Source: Silene latifolia (Eukaryota > Streptophyta > Magnoliopsida > Caryophyllales > Caryophyllaceae). Taken from it: a stretch of DNA of 64,000 nt. Under the pieces are notes generated by a model. That model ran no database searches, was not told the DNA's origin, and saw only the letters and a list, made by a program, of their open reading frames with translations. Both the position numbers and the translations under genes were made by a program. Below, one piece after another: positions 22,512-33,401 of the stretch; the stretch's first letter is position 1, and every line of letters begins with the position of its first letter. The stretch lies in NCBI RefSeq assembly GCF_048544455.1, contig NC_133529.1:48027456-48091455 (forward strand), given 5' to 3'.

Positions 22512-24244
22512 TGATGTGACCATAATTTGAGCATATTTAGTCCCCGAATTAGCCTCGTTCCAATGCTTTTTAGTGCATATTTGGGTCATTTATTGTCTTT
22601 CGTCCTTTTTTTTACATATTCTTTGAGGTTTTGTTTCCTTGGTAAGAAAGGAGTGCAAACCTTGCATTTTCATGGCAAAATAGAGCTAAATTGATTGAAT
22701 TCAATGACCAAGCATCAAAGAGAAGTCAAGACTAGAAGGCCTTTGTACATACTATAGTAGATGGGCAATGATGAGAAAAGATCCTTGCATCCCCGAAGAA
22801 ATCCTCAAGGATTATATGAAGAAAAATGAAGAAAAAAAGAAGGAAAGAAGCTGACAGACAATCCGAGCGGATTGCCCACAATCCGCCCGTCCAGCACATG
22901 CAATCCGAGCGTCTTCCTCAGCTGGACGCCCGTCCAGAACCTCCACAATCCGCCCGTCCCGTGCCCTGGACGCTTGGATTGTGTAACAGCTAATCCGTCT
23001 TCTACTTGTTTAATGAAGGATGCGCATATTTTTCTAAGACCGGCGAAAAGGAGACCGGAGTCTCTCTCGAGACCGGCGATTCCTCAAGGACTTAATCGTC
23101 ATTTAAGCCCTTAGTAAACCCTAATTTATGTACCTAATCCCCACTATAAATACCCCATTAGTCTAATTAGCTAGGCATGTTCTTCTTAGCAATCTTTAGT
23201 GTAGTCAATATCAATCAAATCTCTCTTTAATCTTGTAATCAACTTTTAATCAAGTCTTAATACAAATCTCATTTCCTTAATCTCTTTTTGTTAATCTTTC
23301 ATTTTGGGTAATTGAAGATTATTTGGGTTATTATTGGGAGATTGACAACCTTCCAATCAATCATCAAGTACTTCTATTATTCTTTGCTTTATTACTGGAA
23401 TCATTAGTAGGTATAATTCTCTTAATCCCTTTTTAATTATTGTTAATTATCTTCATTTATTCATCATGTTTCACTTTGTTGGTATGATTGACAACCTTGC
23501 TAGCATGTTCAACATGATAATGAGTGAGTAGTTTCCTTAGCTAGGGTTAATGGGTAATTAGGGGAAACCAACATGGGGGATGATTCATGCTTAAATTAAT
23601 ATGTTTTCGTAGTTTATTTGCTTGCTTGTTGTGATCTCAACTCATGCACATGTTATGTTTGATGAAATGCGAGCCTATGAATCCTTGCATTTTTTACCCA
23701 TCACCTATCTTTTCAATGAGACTTGTAAGACATAAACCAACTCGAGTCTCATTAGACCATGCATGTAGTTGAGTAGGGAAGACTAAGTCGACTTGTAGGT
23801 GTTGTACAATCTAATCGATTCGGCTCCGGGACCCAAACTTTTCTAGGATTGTAAGATATAAACCAACTCGATCCATCACAACAATAATTGCTTGCTTATA
23901 ATTTGAGAATATGTTTGTATGATCAATTCCCATGAATCCCCTATGACCCCATGACACCCTAGTGCCTTTTATTAATTGTTTACACCCCTTTTTAATCATC
24001 TTGCTTATTTACTTTTATTGCTATTTAGTTTAGTGATCTTCTATTCAAACCCCAAATTGTGACACCCCTAGACACCGCTAGTTGCAATTGAAAATCTAAT
24101 CTCAATTCCCGTCCCTTGGGATCTGACCTTTACTTGCCTTTTTACTAATTGTAGAGGTTTTTGTGAAGTTATAAATTGTGTTTTGGTCTAGGTGCTCCTA
24201 ACGACAAGTACCGAAAACTAAACCCTCCTAAGAGGTCACGACCA
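22512..24244 (+). repeat. 3' LTR of A2
   Basis: 1,733 bp, TGATGTGACC to CACGACCA. It carries the same motif clusters (22859-23003 and the GACCGG repeats after it) and TATA box (23145-23152) as the 5' LTR. It is preceded by the polypurine tract and followed by CTAAA and an A-rich run. Confidence 0.92.
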
Positions 24245-24895
24245 CTAAAAAAAAAACTTTAAAGAAATTACAAACAAAAATTATACCAACTATGGATTAA
24301 ATTGAGTATGGAAATGATAGATCTTGAAGGATAATTACAAAAGATTATAACTTAGAATGAATTAATGAACTAAATTAACTTCTAATTAAACTAATAAGGA
24401 GAGAAATAAAATGGCGTTTTTCATCTATTGACTACTCCTGCTACTCTACAGTTTTCTATACTAGTGTCGTCTTAAAATTAGAAGTCCAAAACCTTAGATG
24501 GTGGTTACCAATCATTTTTTACTCCAGCCAAATGGAGACACCACATCCCTCAAAACACAAGATGCACAACAAAATAAAAGAATTGTCAGGTCATTAAATG
24601 AGGGCCAAAATTGTCAAACCCAGTTCCTTCATCCGTTCTCTTTTTATTATACTCAGTAGGCCAGCCGATCAACACTGTGTAGCACCAACACCATTACCCA
24701 GAGCGCCAAGTGGAGGAACATTGGCGGCACAAGGTGGTTCGGCTAGAGAGCAATGAATAGTGTGTGGTGGTTGAGGACGATGTTGGCGGATTACAGATGG
24801 CAGTAGCAGCGAATGATGAGGAGATAGTGCTTGAATTCGCTACGGCATCGGGTTTCATAGCTGAAAACATGGGTATAGCTCACGACGGTGGTCGC
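24245..24895. other. Unassigned sequence between A2 and B
   Basis: About 650 bp without a recognisable gene or element end. Its first 37 bases (A-run then CTTTAAAGAAATTACAAAC) closely resemble 4871-4906 at the other side of A2. The rest may be the sequence A2 and B inserted into. Short frames only. Confidence 0.5.
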
Positions 24896-25824
24896 TGATA
24901 AGGCTAAAGTCGTGTCATCTAAATCATAATAATCCTATAATACTACTAACAAATAGCTAGTGGCAAGACAGTTATCGAATCCACATGGAGGCGGTAATAT
25001 TCAGTTTGTAGTTGGTTAATATTTAAAGAGTCTTAAAGTAACCGTTTTCTTGAAGGTTTGGTTTTGTTGATTTCTAATGACTAATTGCAATAAAATAAAC
25101 GATGTAAACAATAATATTAAAAGGTCTAGGGAGTGGGTTCACCAGGTCAATTATCCGGGGTGTATTTTAATCAATTGTAAGGTCAATCGAATAAACTAAG
25201 GCCACATGATCGGTCGATTCAAATATGTACTTTAGATTCAGTTTATCATGCAATCGCTATCGATAAACTTAGCCTATCTGATTATCGTAGCCTTTATTAG
25301 TTCTAACCCGGTCGGGAAAAGCATTAATTCGCTAGACTAATTATCAATTCAGGCCTAAATCAAGTAATTAGAATAAGAACAATAATCAAATGATAATGCA
25401 TGCAATGTTACTAACAATTAAATCATTAACCCCCTTCTAATCAACCTAGATCCCCTATACCCTAGATAAAGGAATTAGCTACTCATGATACGAGAACTAA
25501 CAATAATAATAATAGTAGGAGACATAATTAAAGTGTTAAAGAAGAGCAATGATGAGTCATAATTATTACATATTTATGCCTTCCCTTAACTACTTTTGAT
25601 TCGATTTTCGTGCTAATTTATATTAATTACATGCCTTTTATTTAAGAATGTCAATACATCCGCTATTTGGTGTGCAGGAATGACGCATTTGAGGAGCAAA
25701 GGAATGAATTAGGCATCACGGAGTGGGCATGAAGGAATACACAAAGCATGGCACATGAGTCTAGAATAATAAAGGAAGAGAAGTTAAGAAGACAACACGA
25801 AGAAAAGCGCTGAAACAGAGTGGA

Positions 25825-25908
25825 TACTCGATCAAGCCCACAAAAACTCGATCGAGGAAGTAGTGTACTCGATCGAGTGCACATAGGCTCGATCGAGTAC
25901 ATATCGAG
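25825..25908 (+). repeat. CTCGATCGAG cluster in solo LTR U3
   Basis: Five units: ACTCGATCAAG, ACTCGATCGAGG, TACTCGATCGAGT, GCTCGATCGAGTAC and a partial ATCGAG, within 84 bp. It ends 44 bp upstream of TATAAATA (25952-25959). Same palindrome as in the chromovirus at 8254-16558. Confidence 0.88.
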
Positions 25909-25951
25909 CTGGCAACTTTTCCGCAATTTCCATAAGTCAGTTATGTTTTAC

Positions 25952-25959
25952 TATAAATA
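25952..25959 (+). promoter_or_regulatory. TATA box of solo LTR
   Basis: TATAAATA followed by CCC, the same form as in family A, 44 bp after the palindrome cluster. Confidence 0.55.
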
Positions 25960-27048
25960 CCCAATTCGTACACTATGTTTATTTACGCATTAATTTATCT
26001 ATTTACGCTTTATTTTACTTCTAAAACCCTAGAAAACTCTTGGTTTAGTTTATTAATTATTGTTTCGGATCTAAGTACTCTTTAATTACGGTACTCTCTA
26101 ATCTTTCTTTAGTTATTATTAATTCAAGTTCGAGTTTATTCAATTATTGTTTTGTTCATCTTATTATTCTTTTAATTATGTTGTTCGTTAATCATATTGT
26201 TGTTATTCCCTTTATCACGAGTAGCTAATTTCATTATCTAGGGTGAATGGGGATCTAGGTTGTTAGAAGGGGATTATATTTATGAATTGATGGTTAAAAC
26301 AACGTCTTTGTTGTTAAGTTAAATGTTGTGAATCTAGTTGGTTAGTTTCTGCATGATGAATTAACTAGTGTTGCAAACTAGGATTCTCACCGATCGGGTT
26401 AAAACTAGTACAGGCTACAATAACTGAATAGAATTAACTTAATGATAGCAATCGCATGTTAAGTTAGATCTAAAGGACATATTAGAATCGACCGATCATA
26501 TGATCTTAAACGACATAAGTTGCTCTATCAATGAATTAAATCACACTCCGAATAACTACCTAGTGAACCTAATATCTAGACCTTTTAATATTATTGAATA
26601 CGTCTTATTTAATTTTATTGCAATTAGTTATTAGAAATCAAACAAACAAACCCCATAAAATGGTTACCTTTAAGACGAACTTAAATATAAACCAACTAGA
26701 ATAATTAACTCGCCTCCCTGTGGATTCGACCCTTTCTTACTGCAAGTTACTAGATAGTTGAGAATAGGATTTATTTTGATAGGCCAACGACTGAAAATAA
26801 CCTTATCAAGCAATTAAGCAAATAGATTCACTTGATCGAATTAATAATTGAAGAATGATTAAAGTAACATAGCAAATGAATGTTGAATGAATTGTAGATC
26901 CGAAATAACAATAGCGTACTAAACTTAGGAGTTTTAGAAGTTCCAATGTAAAATAAAGCGTACCCTAATAACGTAATACAAGCTTAGTATATATATTACA
27001 AACTAGACAACTTTTAGCAAATATCGGAAAAGTCTTCAATGAATTAGG

Positions 27049-27125
27049 TTACTCGATCGAGTACATCAGAATCGATCGAGTACACGTTAACTCGATCGAG
27101 TACAGGTCAACTCGGTCGAGTATGC
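27049..27125 (-). repeat. CTCGATCGAG cluster in B 3' LTR
   Basis: Four units in 77 bp, including TACTCGATCGAGTAC, ATCGATCGAGTAC, ACTCGATCGAGTAC and ACTCGGTCGAGTA. Position relative to the LTR start matches the solo LTR. Confidence 0.85.
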
Positions 27126-27351
27126 ACTCTTCTCAGCTTTCTTTCGTGCAATCCTCACTTCTTACCTTTCACTCTTCTAGATTTCCGTGCCATGCTTCGT
27201 GTATTCCCTCATGCCAATTCCGCGGTGCTTCACTAAACTCATTTTACTTCATAAATGTGTCACTCCTGCGATTAAACACCAAGTAGCGGCAGTATCGATA
27301 TTGTAATGTAAAAGGCCTATAAATAACGTAATTAGCATGAAAACCGCATCA

Positions 27352-29093
27352 AAAACAACTTAAAGGGAGTCATAAAAAGTATATATAAATATGATTCATC
27401 GAACTCCCCCAAACCAATTCTTTGCTTGTCCCTAAGCAAAGCAAACAAACAATACAAAATAGCAATTATACAAATGGTGAATGAATAACACACAGTTAAT
27501 GTTGATGTGCATACAAATTCCAAGCTATCCATATCTATAAAAAAGTAGCGACCAAATTGTGGCAATAAAACAAATTCAAAAGTATGGGTAATAGAAAACG
27601 CAGCTCATCTCAAGGTGTAACATGATACCATAATTCAGGCCAATACATTTCAAACTTGCCAGAAAAATAAGTCGGATTCACTCATGCACTCATAAGGGGT
27701 GAGTTATATGTAAGATAGAAAGAATTAAGACACTCACTCAACTTATGAAACATGCATGCAATCTAATGTGATAAAATTGTATCCAATTATTGTGCATCCA
27801 TAATATAGACAAAAGTACATGTATCAAAGACAACAAGGTGGAAAATGGGAAATGGTATAGGAGTTGTTTGTGCTAAAGCACGTATGGATATGTGAGGCTA
27901 AGACGGTAGTCGCAGCGCTAAAATAAAGACAAAATCTATGATAATAACCATAAATTAACCCAACTAGAAAAATTATCTCAAGAGACAATGAATCACTCTC
28001 CAAAAATGCATTAGACTCTACCACAGCACCTTATAATCTCTTAACAAAACCAAATGAAGCAATCTTTTTTTTTTTTGTTTTCAATTCTTTCTTTTTCTCT
28101 TTTTTTTCCGGTCTCTTTTTGTTCTTTTCTTCTTTTGCTTCATTTTTTTTCATCATAAGAGATTAACACAATTGCTACAAAAAATTAAGCTACTACCCAC
28201 TTGACAATAAAAGTATCATTCCTAACTGAAGTAACAAAAATAAACATGAAACTGAAGCATCTGCGACTGTCCCGATAACGTAGGCAAATTCTTGGACTGT
28301 AGCTATTAAATGGAATATAAAACGGCTACAAGGTTTGAAACGGGCTAAACAAAAGGTAATGTAAGGCTTATTTGAATGGTAAGAACCGCATTTCCTCATG
28401 TACTTAGGCATATGAATGCATAAAAATTGAGAAACTAATGTCGCACTTATGCACTTTGATATTACATATTCCACAAGGAGAACCACGCTCTTAAGCCTAA
28501 TTGACGATGAGAGAAGTTTATTGATGTTCCTGGCGTAGGAAGCTCTATAGACCTTAGAAATTTAAGTGGTTTACCAACATAATTTTGTCAAATTTACATA
28601 GCATAAGGCATATTATTACGGTCAAGAATTGAATTATGAGCTTTGTTTTCAAAAATAACGGATCAAACAATGTACATGTATAACTGTATTGGGATTCAAA
28701 TGCATAAACAATGCAAATTATCATCATTGCTTCTCAATTCACCAAGACTCGACCTAAAATAAAGGAAAACATGTTTTTGAATTTTAAATTTTAAATTTTT
28801 TTTAATATTTTTTAAATACACACAACAATAATTAAAGACACACAACATAAATAAATACTCCCCCAAACCTAAATGTCACAGTGTCCTCATTATGCCCCTT
28901 GATCAGTACAACAATCATAATATACCAACAACAGCAACAACCTAGAGGACACCACTAACAAAGGGAATATGGGGATAACTAACAACATAAAGATAATACA
29001 ACAAAAGAAAGTACAAAGAAAGATAGTACCAGCTGTAAAGTAGAAGCTCGCCCAAACCAGCTGCAAAGTGGGGGATGTAGTGACCAGCTGTCA
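27352..29093 (-). other. B 3' untranslated region
   Basis: About 1.7 kb without a gene. It contains the polypurine-like TTTGGGGGAG on the minus strand close to the LTR, a T-rich low-complexity tract at about 28060-28160, and an A/T-rich run near 28780-28830. Short frames lack features. Confidence 0.6.
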
Positions 29094-30805
29094 CTACTGC
29101 TCATCTCCATCATCATCATCAGTGTCAATACCATGGATGGCCTCATCATACTCATCAACTTCCCCTCAGTAAAGCATCAACCCTTAGATCAACAACACGG
29201 CCACCACGGCCTCTACGTCCATCACGACCTCTAGTACGGCCCCCTCGAAAAGCAACAGCTGTCCCAGAAGTAGAAGCACCAAACATACCACCATACCCTG
29301 AGGTGCGAGCACGAAACTGACCTCTTTAAGAAGTAGAGGCCCCAAACTGATCCCCAAAACCACCAACAAGCATATCAGGCCGGATAGGAAGTAGAAAGGA
29401 CGACCAAGAGCACCATAGTCACGGGTAAACTGACCAAACTCTATTGGAGTGACACTATAAAGATGAAGAGCGTGACTATCATCCCTAGGAGTAGAGTAGT
29501 AACTGGGCGAAGTGCCACTGTACTGATGCCCCTCAGACAGAGTAGTGTCCTCCATCTGCTCCTAGAACCGCCTATTAGTTAAGGGAGTGTTAATCCCCTC
29601 ATGAATCCTATCCTCCCTCTAGACAATAGGATTAAACTGGTAACCATAATGCATAGGAGGTGCAAAAGTTGGAGCAGCAGGCCACGGCTGAAAAGATCCG
29701 GGATTATGAGTAGGTGGAGCTCGGCGTGGTCTACAGCGTCCTATAGTGGTGGTAGTGCTAGGAGAAGGCAAAGCAACTAGCAGATTCTCTGGAATCAAGT
29801 AAGTGTGGGGAAAAGGACAACAATAGACTCATCCTTTTCAAGAGCATCAATTGGTGGTATGTTAGCATTCAGTAGCTTTATCAACGAATCATCCTTCACT
29901 CGCAAATAATGATCAGTACCACCAATAATAGTGATGTAGCGGATACCATACCTCAAATACTCATCATCCACCAATGGCTCATAATCAGTCATTGGCTCAT
30001 AAGGAGCCTCACCCTAAAACTTAAGCATCCTACGAGCAAACCTAGTAATAATAGCCCCACAATCCAGACTTGCATTCATCCTTGTCATACGCTCTAAGGC
30101 ACTAGCAATAAAAGCAGGAGGGCTAAATTAGAACGTAGCCTTCTTGTAAGGGTTCAAATAACTAGAAAGTAATAGAACCTCCATAGAATATACCTTACTC
30201 CTATCATACCATCCATAACGAATATAGCTCATCATCCTCAGAAACAACATCAAACAAACGTGCTGAGCATCACTCAGAGCCATGACAATAACATCTGCAT
30301 CAGCATAACCTGTAAACAAAGGGAAGTAGCTGATATCATGCAAGTCCTCAGGTACAGTTAAGTAATCACCTCGAGTATGAGGGTCGATTTCAAATACTCA
30401 GCTATTTGAGCAAATGACAAACTATAGTCAACATTGAACATCCTAAACCGAATTTTATGTCATAGCTTATCATAGACAAAGAACTCTAAAATTCAAGGGT
30501 TAACGGACGATAAGGAAGTTCAAGGAGATCAAATAAACCGGACAAACCAATTTGATAGAACATATCCTCCATAGTAGTCTCAATCTTACAAGTACGCAAG
30601 AAATTTCGGTCGACACACCTAGTAGGAACCATACGACGATGCTCCATCAACTCCAAGAATTTGTCCCTTTGCTTAATATCCCGAAGCTCAATGAATGGAT
30701 ACTCGGGAATTGGCTCAAGACCTTCGAAGACTCAACAACCACTGGTTGACGGAGGGGAGCGCACCTCTCCCTCCGTCTTTTGTTTCCTTTTTGTTGAGTA
30801 GACAT
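29094..30805 (-). pseudogene. Athila ORF-1-type gene of B, decayed
   Basis: Homologue of the A2 gene at 18973. Minus-strand ATG at 30805 begins MSTQQKGNKRRREGE (basic N-terminus). The core has MVPTRCVDRNFLRT, MEDMFYQIGLSGLFDLLELP and PYRPLTLEF followed by a stop where A2 has LSSL. Further on, GAIITRFARRML and the 29992-29795 piece (LRYGIRYITIIGGTDHYLRV) lie in shifted frames, and the C-terminus is acidic (DTDDDDGDEQ, stop at 29094-29096). Several stops and shifts make it non-functional. Confidence 0.72.
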
Positions 30806-31359
30806 ACCTACAAAAGACATTCATACAATTACAAACCAATTTTCAAATAGCTCACGTTTTTAAGACAAAGTGAGTAAGAAAATTCGATTTTGGGGCCGAA
30901 AATCACACATAAACTATATAAATTCAAAGGAAATTGCAATTATACGACAAATAATGAAGATTCCAAGCAAATAAACATAATTACAACCAATTTAATCCTA
31001 AAATAGGACCCAAAAATATGAACCCTAATTCTGAAAATTTTGAAATTAGTCCGTTTATTCACCAATTAATAGGTTATATAGCAAGGAAATAACAATTACA
31101 TATGAGCAATGGAAGATTTAAGGCAAGAAACACAAGAAACAAGCAATAATGGAGCAATTTTCGGACCATATGAAGCATAATTTGAAAACTTACTTGAAGG
31201 AGATTGAGATGATTTTAACACAAAAATAAGCACAATGGTAGTGTAGATCTAGGGAGAAAATAAGACTGAAGTGTGACGGAATAAGAAAGTGATAATAAGA
31301 AATTGGGATAGTAAGAAGAAGAAAGTAGTAATTGAAAGTGCGGAACAGGGTTCGTCGGG

Positions 31360-31495
31360 GTATACTCGATCCAGTTCAGATGCACTCGATCGAGGTTACT
31401 ATTTCCCGAATCTTTAACTTTCGACATTTGAAATTGGTAATTAATATCCAGGTTCGTCGATCGAGTTCCAACAGACTTGATCGAGTGCTCAAAAT
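31360..31495 (-). repeat. CTCGATCGAG-type motifs upstream of B ORF-1
   Basis: Degenerate cluster: TACTCGATCCAGT, CACTCGATCGAGG, GTCGATCGAGTTC and CTTGATCGAGTGC. It lies about 560 bp upstream (minus strand) of the ORF-1 ATG, the same relative place as the internal array of A2. Confidence 0.75.
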
Positions 31496-31500
31496 TGGTA

Positions 31501-32688
31501 GTTAGGGCAGTGTGGTGAGCCCGTGTATGGAGGCTAGTGATGGTGGCGGTGGTGTGGTAGTGTAGGTGGCAGAGGGAGCTCACGGTGGGAGTGTTTGGTG
31601 GAAGTGTCGGTGTCGGTTTGATGGTGGTTTACGGCTGTTTTTGGGTTGTTGGTAAAAACGGGTGAGTGTGGATAAGGGTGTGTGTGACGTGGATTGAAGG
31701 GTGCTTATGGTTGATTATTTACATGTTGGGTTAATTAATTATAAGACGGGTTTTGCGTATTATTTTACACGGGAAATAATTAATGTAAATAAATTATATT
31801 TGATTAAAGTATAAATATGTATTGAATAATTAATAATTATATTATAAATATTATTTATTTAAGTGTAATGGACTTGTGGAACGGATTTGTTGAAGACTAC
31901 TTTTAGTAGATTGCATTAATTGGATTTCACTTTGGGAGTATTTCCAAAAAAGGTAGGATAACGATTATACTGGACTTATTATCTGTGTATCTTGTCATTT
32001 AATTGGATGTTGTGTTTCTTGAATTGAAATGTTTTGGATTATTAGATTAATGCAAGTCTTGCATATTGTGATTAAAAGCGGTTGTATCGATTATTCCTGA
32101 GACGGTGTGGTAGGTAGCCATTGTTGTTGCTACTGTTGGTTTGATAATGGGTTAGATATCAGGTTTAGCCTGGCTGACATCATGGTAAGAGCCTTCGGGT
32201 GATGTGATATAAACTTACTGGCTGAGGTAGACATCATGGTAAGAGCCTTCGGTTGATGTATTATAAACATACTGGTAGACACCGTTTAAGACCTTCGTGG
32301 TGGTGTAAGGCCCCAGGCTGGTTATGTAGAACTGTCTCTGGTGTGTCTACTCAACTGGAGGTTGAGGGCTGAATTATAACTCAACGGGAGGTTGAGGGCC
32401 GAATTATGAGAAAAGTTGGTTTGGCATTTGTGTTTGAATCTTTATACTATTTATATTATCTGTCTTGAGATTGTTATTCTACTCAACCTCGTGGTTGGCC
32501 GTGTATTCGTGAACACCTGTGATGAACCATAAGCAGGTACTTAAAATTAGCTGACTTAGGAGCTTATAGGGATGCGTGAGGACTCGACCAGTCTACCTAG
32601 AAGTCTAGATCATATAGTTTATTAATCACTTTTTTTTATTTCCGATGCGAGTTGTAATTAAATTTATATTGAGTTTTTAGTTGGTTAA
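31501..32688. other. Unassigned sequence with short tandem repeats
   Basis: No gene recognised. 31700-31860 is A/T-rich. At 32174-32306 a unit starting GACATCATGGTAAGAGCCTT, about 45-55 bp long, occurs twice with a third degenerate copy; at 32351-32409 a TGGAGGTTGAGGGC-type unit occurs twice. Such repeats are common in Gypsy LTRs, so this may be an LTR fragment, but I found neither ends nor a PBS. Confidence 0.5.
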
Positions 32689-33318
32689 TGTTGGGCCTGA
32701 TATTTCCACACTATGTTTAGGATAGACTTCTACCCTGACCTACGATCAGGACAGAAACGTCAGGACAACTCAAGGCTGGCACCAAGTAGGAGAGGACAAC
32801 AGTCAAGCAAGCAAATATTATTTGACCAAGACAAGCACAATTATGGAGAATAAATCGAGATTATTACACAAATAATTGAGCCATTAAGGAAAGGATTCTA
32901 TCATAAGAGCCAAGCATTTATCCGAGTAACTATGGAGCATTGAAGGTACAATTAATGGCGGCATTAAGGGGAAATAATACGCTTTAATTGTGGATATTAT
33001 TCATCATATGGAGGTTAAAATATAAAGAAGAGGCAAGATCATTCCAAGACACATACCACAAGATTAGAAGATTACAAGCTACAATATCTTAATACTTAAA
33101 GCAAAATACATTGTTGTGCTAATTATATAATTATTCTCCATAAATCATAGTGAAACCTCTCCTGGCTTGGTGCCCGTGGTTTTTTCCCATTTAATGGTTT
33201 TCCATGTACAAAATTCATTGTCTGCCCTACAATAATATATAAGGTAGACGAGCTAGTTAACCCTACAACCACTCTACCCTGATATGATTCAGTTTCGTGC
33301 AGAATCCACGCCAAAACA
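32689..33318 (+). repeat. 5' LTR of C (left border approximate)
   Basis: About 630 bp. The right end is ...AAAACA, two bases before the PBS; the left end is taken as TGTTGGGCCTG but could be a few bases off because no second LTR is present to compare. It contains TATATAAGG at 33235-33243. No short-motif cluster is seen. Confidence 0.6.
33235..33243 (+). promoter_or_regulatory. TATA box of C LTR
   Basis: TATATAAGG in the last 90 bp of the LTR. By position and sequence only. Confidence 0.45.
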
Positions 33319-33320
33319 AT

Positions 33321-33338
33321 TGGCACCCACCGTGGGGC
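33321..33338 (+). other. Primer-binding site of C
   Basis: TGGCACCCACCGTGGGGC, two bases after the LTR end; this resembles the TGGCGCCCACCGTGGGG site typical of Tat elements. I did not match the tRNA with certainty. Confidence 0.65.
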
Positions 33339-33401
33339 ATCTAACTCATTAATATCTTTTTTCCTATCACACAAAAAATTAAAAAATTAAAAAAAAAAAA
33401 C

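Larger units (their letters stand above)
4946..24244 (+). mobile_element. Athila-like non-autonomous Ty3/Gypsy element A2 (with nested chromovirus)
   Basis: LTRs at 4946-6677 and 22512-24244 (1,732 and 1,733 bp) flank a tRNA-Asp PBS, gag, protease, a motif array, an ORF-1-type gene and a polypurine tract. Without the 8.3-kb nested element it is about 11 kb, usual for Athila. No RT, RNase H or integrase is seen: protease coding ends at 17917 and is followed by non-coding sequence and ORF-1. It would therefore need pol from another element. I could not identify a clean 5-bp target-site duplication (left flank GTAAC, right flank CTAAA). Confidence 0.88.
25550..26808 (+). repeat. Solo LTR of family B, TSD AGCAA
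   Basis: 1,259 bp from TGATGAGTCA to CCTTATCA, flanked by AGCAA at 25545-25549 and 26809-26813. No internal region, so it is a solo LTR left by recombination between the two LTRs of an element. It is homologous to the LTR it sits in, but on the opposite strand. Confidence 0.9.
24896..27351 (-). repeat. 3' LTR of B, interrupted by a solo LTR
   Basis: The minus strand starts TGATGCGGTT at 27351 and ends in CCTTATCA at 24896. Without the inserted solo LTR it is about 1,190 bp. Its U5 part (24896-25180) is plainly the reverse complement of the solo LTR's right end. It carries CTCGATCGAG motifs at 27049-27125 and a minus-strand TATA candidate at 26988-26994, about 55 bp downstream of the motifs. 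Confidence 0.8.
24896..31500 (-). mobile_element. Athila-like element B, 3' part (minus strand)
   Basis: From right to left: a motif array (31360-31495), decayed ORF-1 (30805-29094), a 3' untranslated stretch with a TTTGGGGGAG polypurine-like tract (minus strand, near 27405-27415), and a 3' LTR (27351-24896) interrupted by a solo LTR. The order array, ORF-1, UTR, LTR is the same as in A2. Gag and protease, expected beyond about 31500, are not recognisable, so B is truncated there; the right border is approximate. Confidence 0.75.

Noticed and set aside
4946..24244. A 5-bp target-site duplication for A2
   Set aside because: Flanks GTAAC and CTAAA do not match with the LTR ends as drawn, and shifting the ends by a few bases did not give a match.
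24245..24895. Possible host gene fragment between A2 and B
   Set aside because: No open frame of useful length, no recognised domain and no splice pattern that builds one.
28058..28160. T-rich tract as the tail of a minus-strand LINE or SINE
   Set aside because: No coding or tRNA-like sequence next to it and no flanking duplication; it is low-complexity within the B 3' region.
31215..31583. 122-codon minus-strand frame
   Set aside because: Low-complexity Thr/His/Leu-rich translation across the motif array upstream of B ORF-1; no homologue in the same place in A2.
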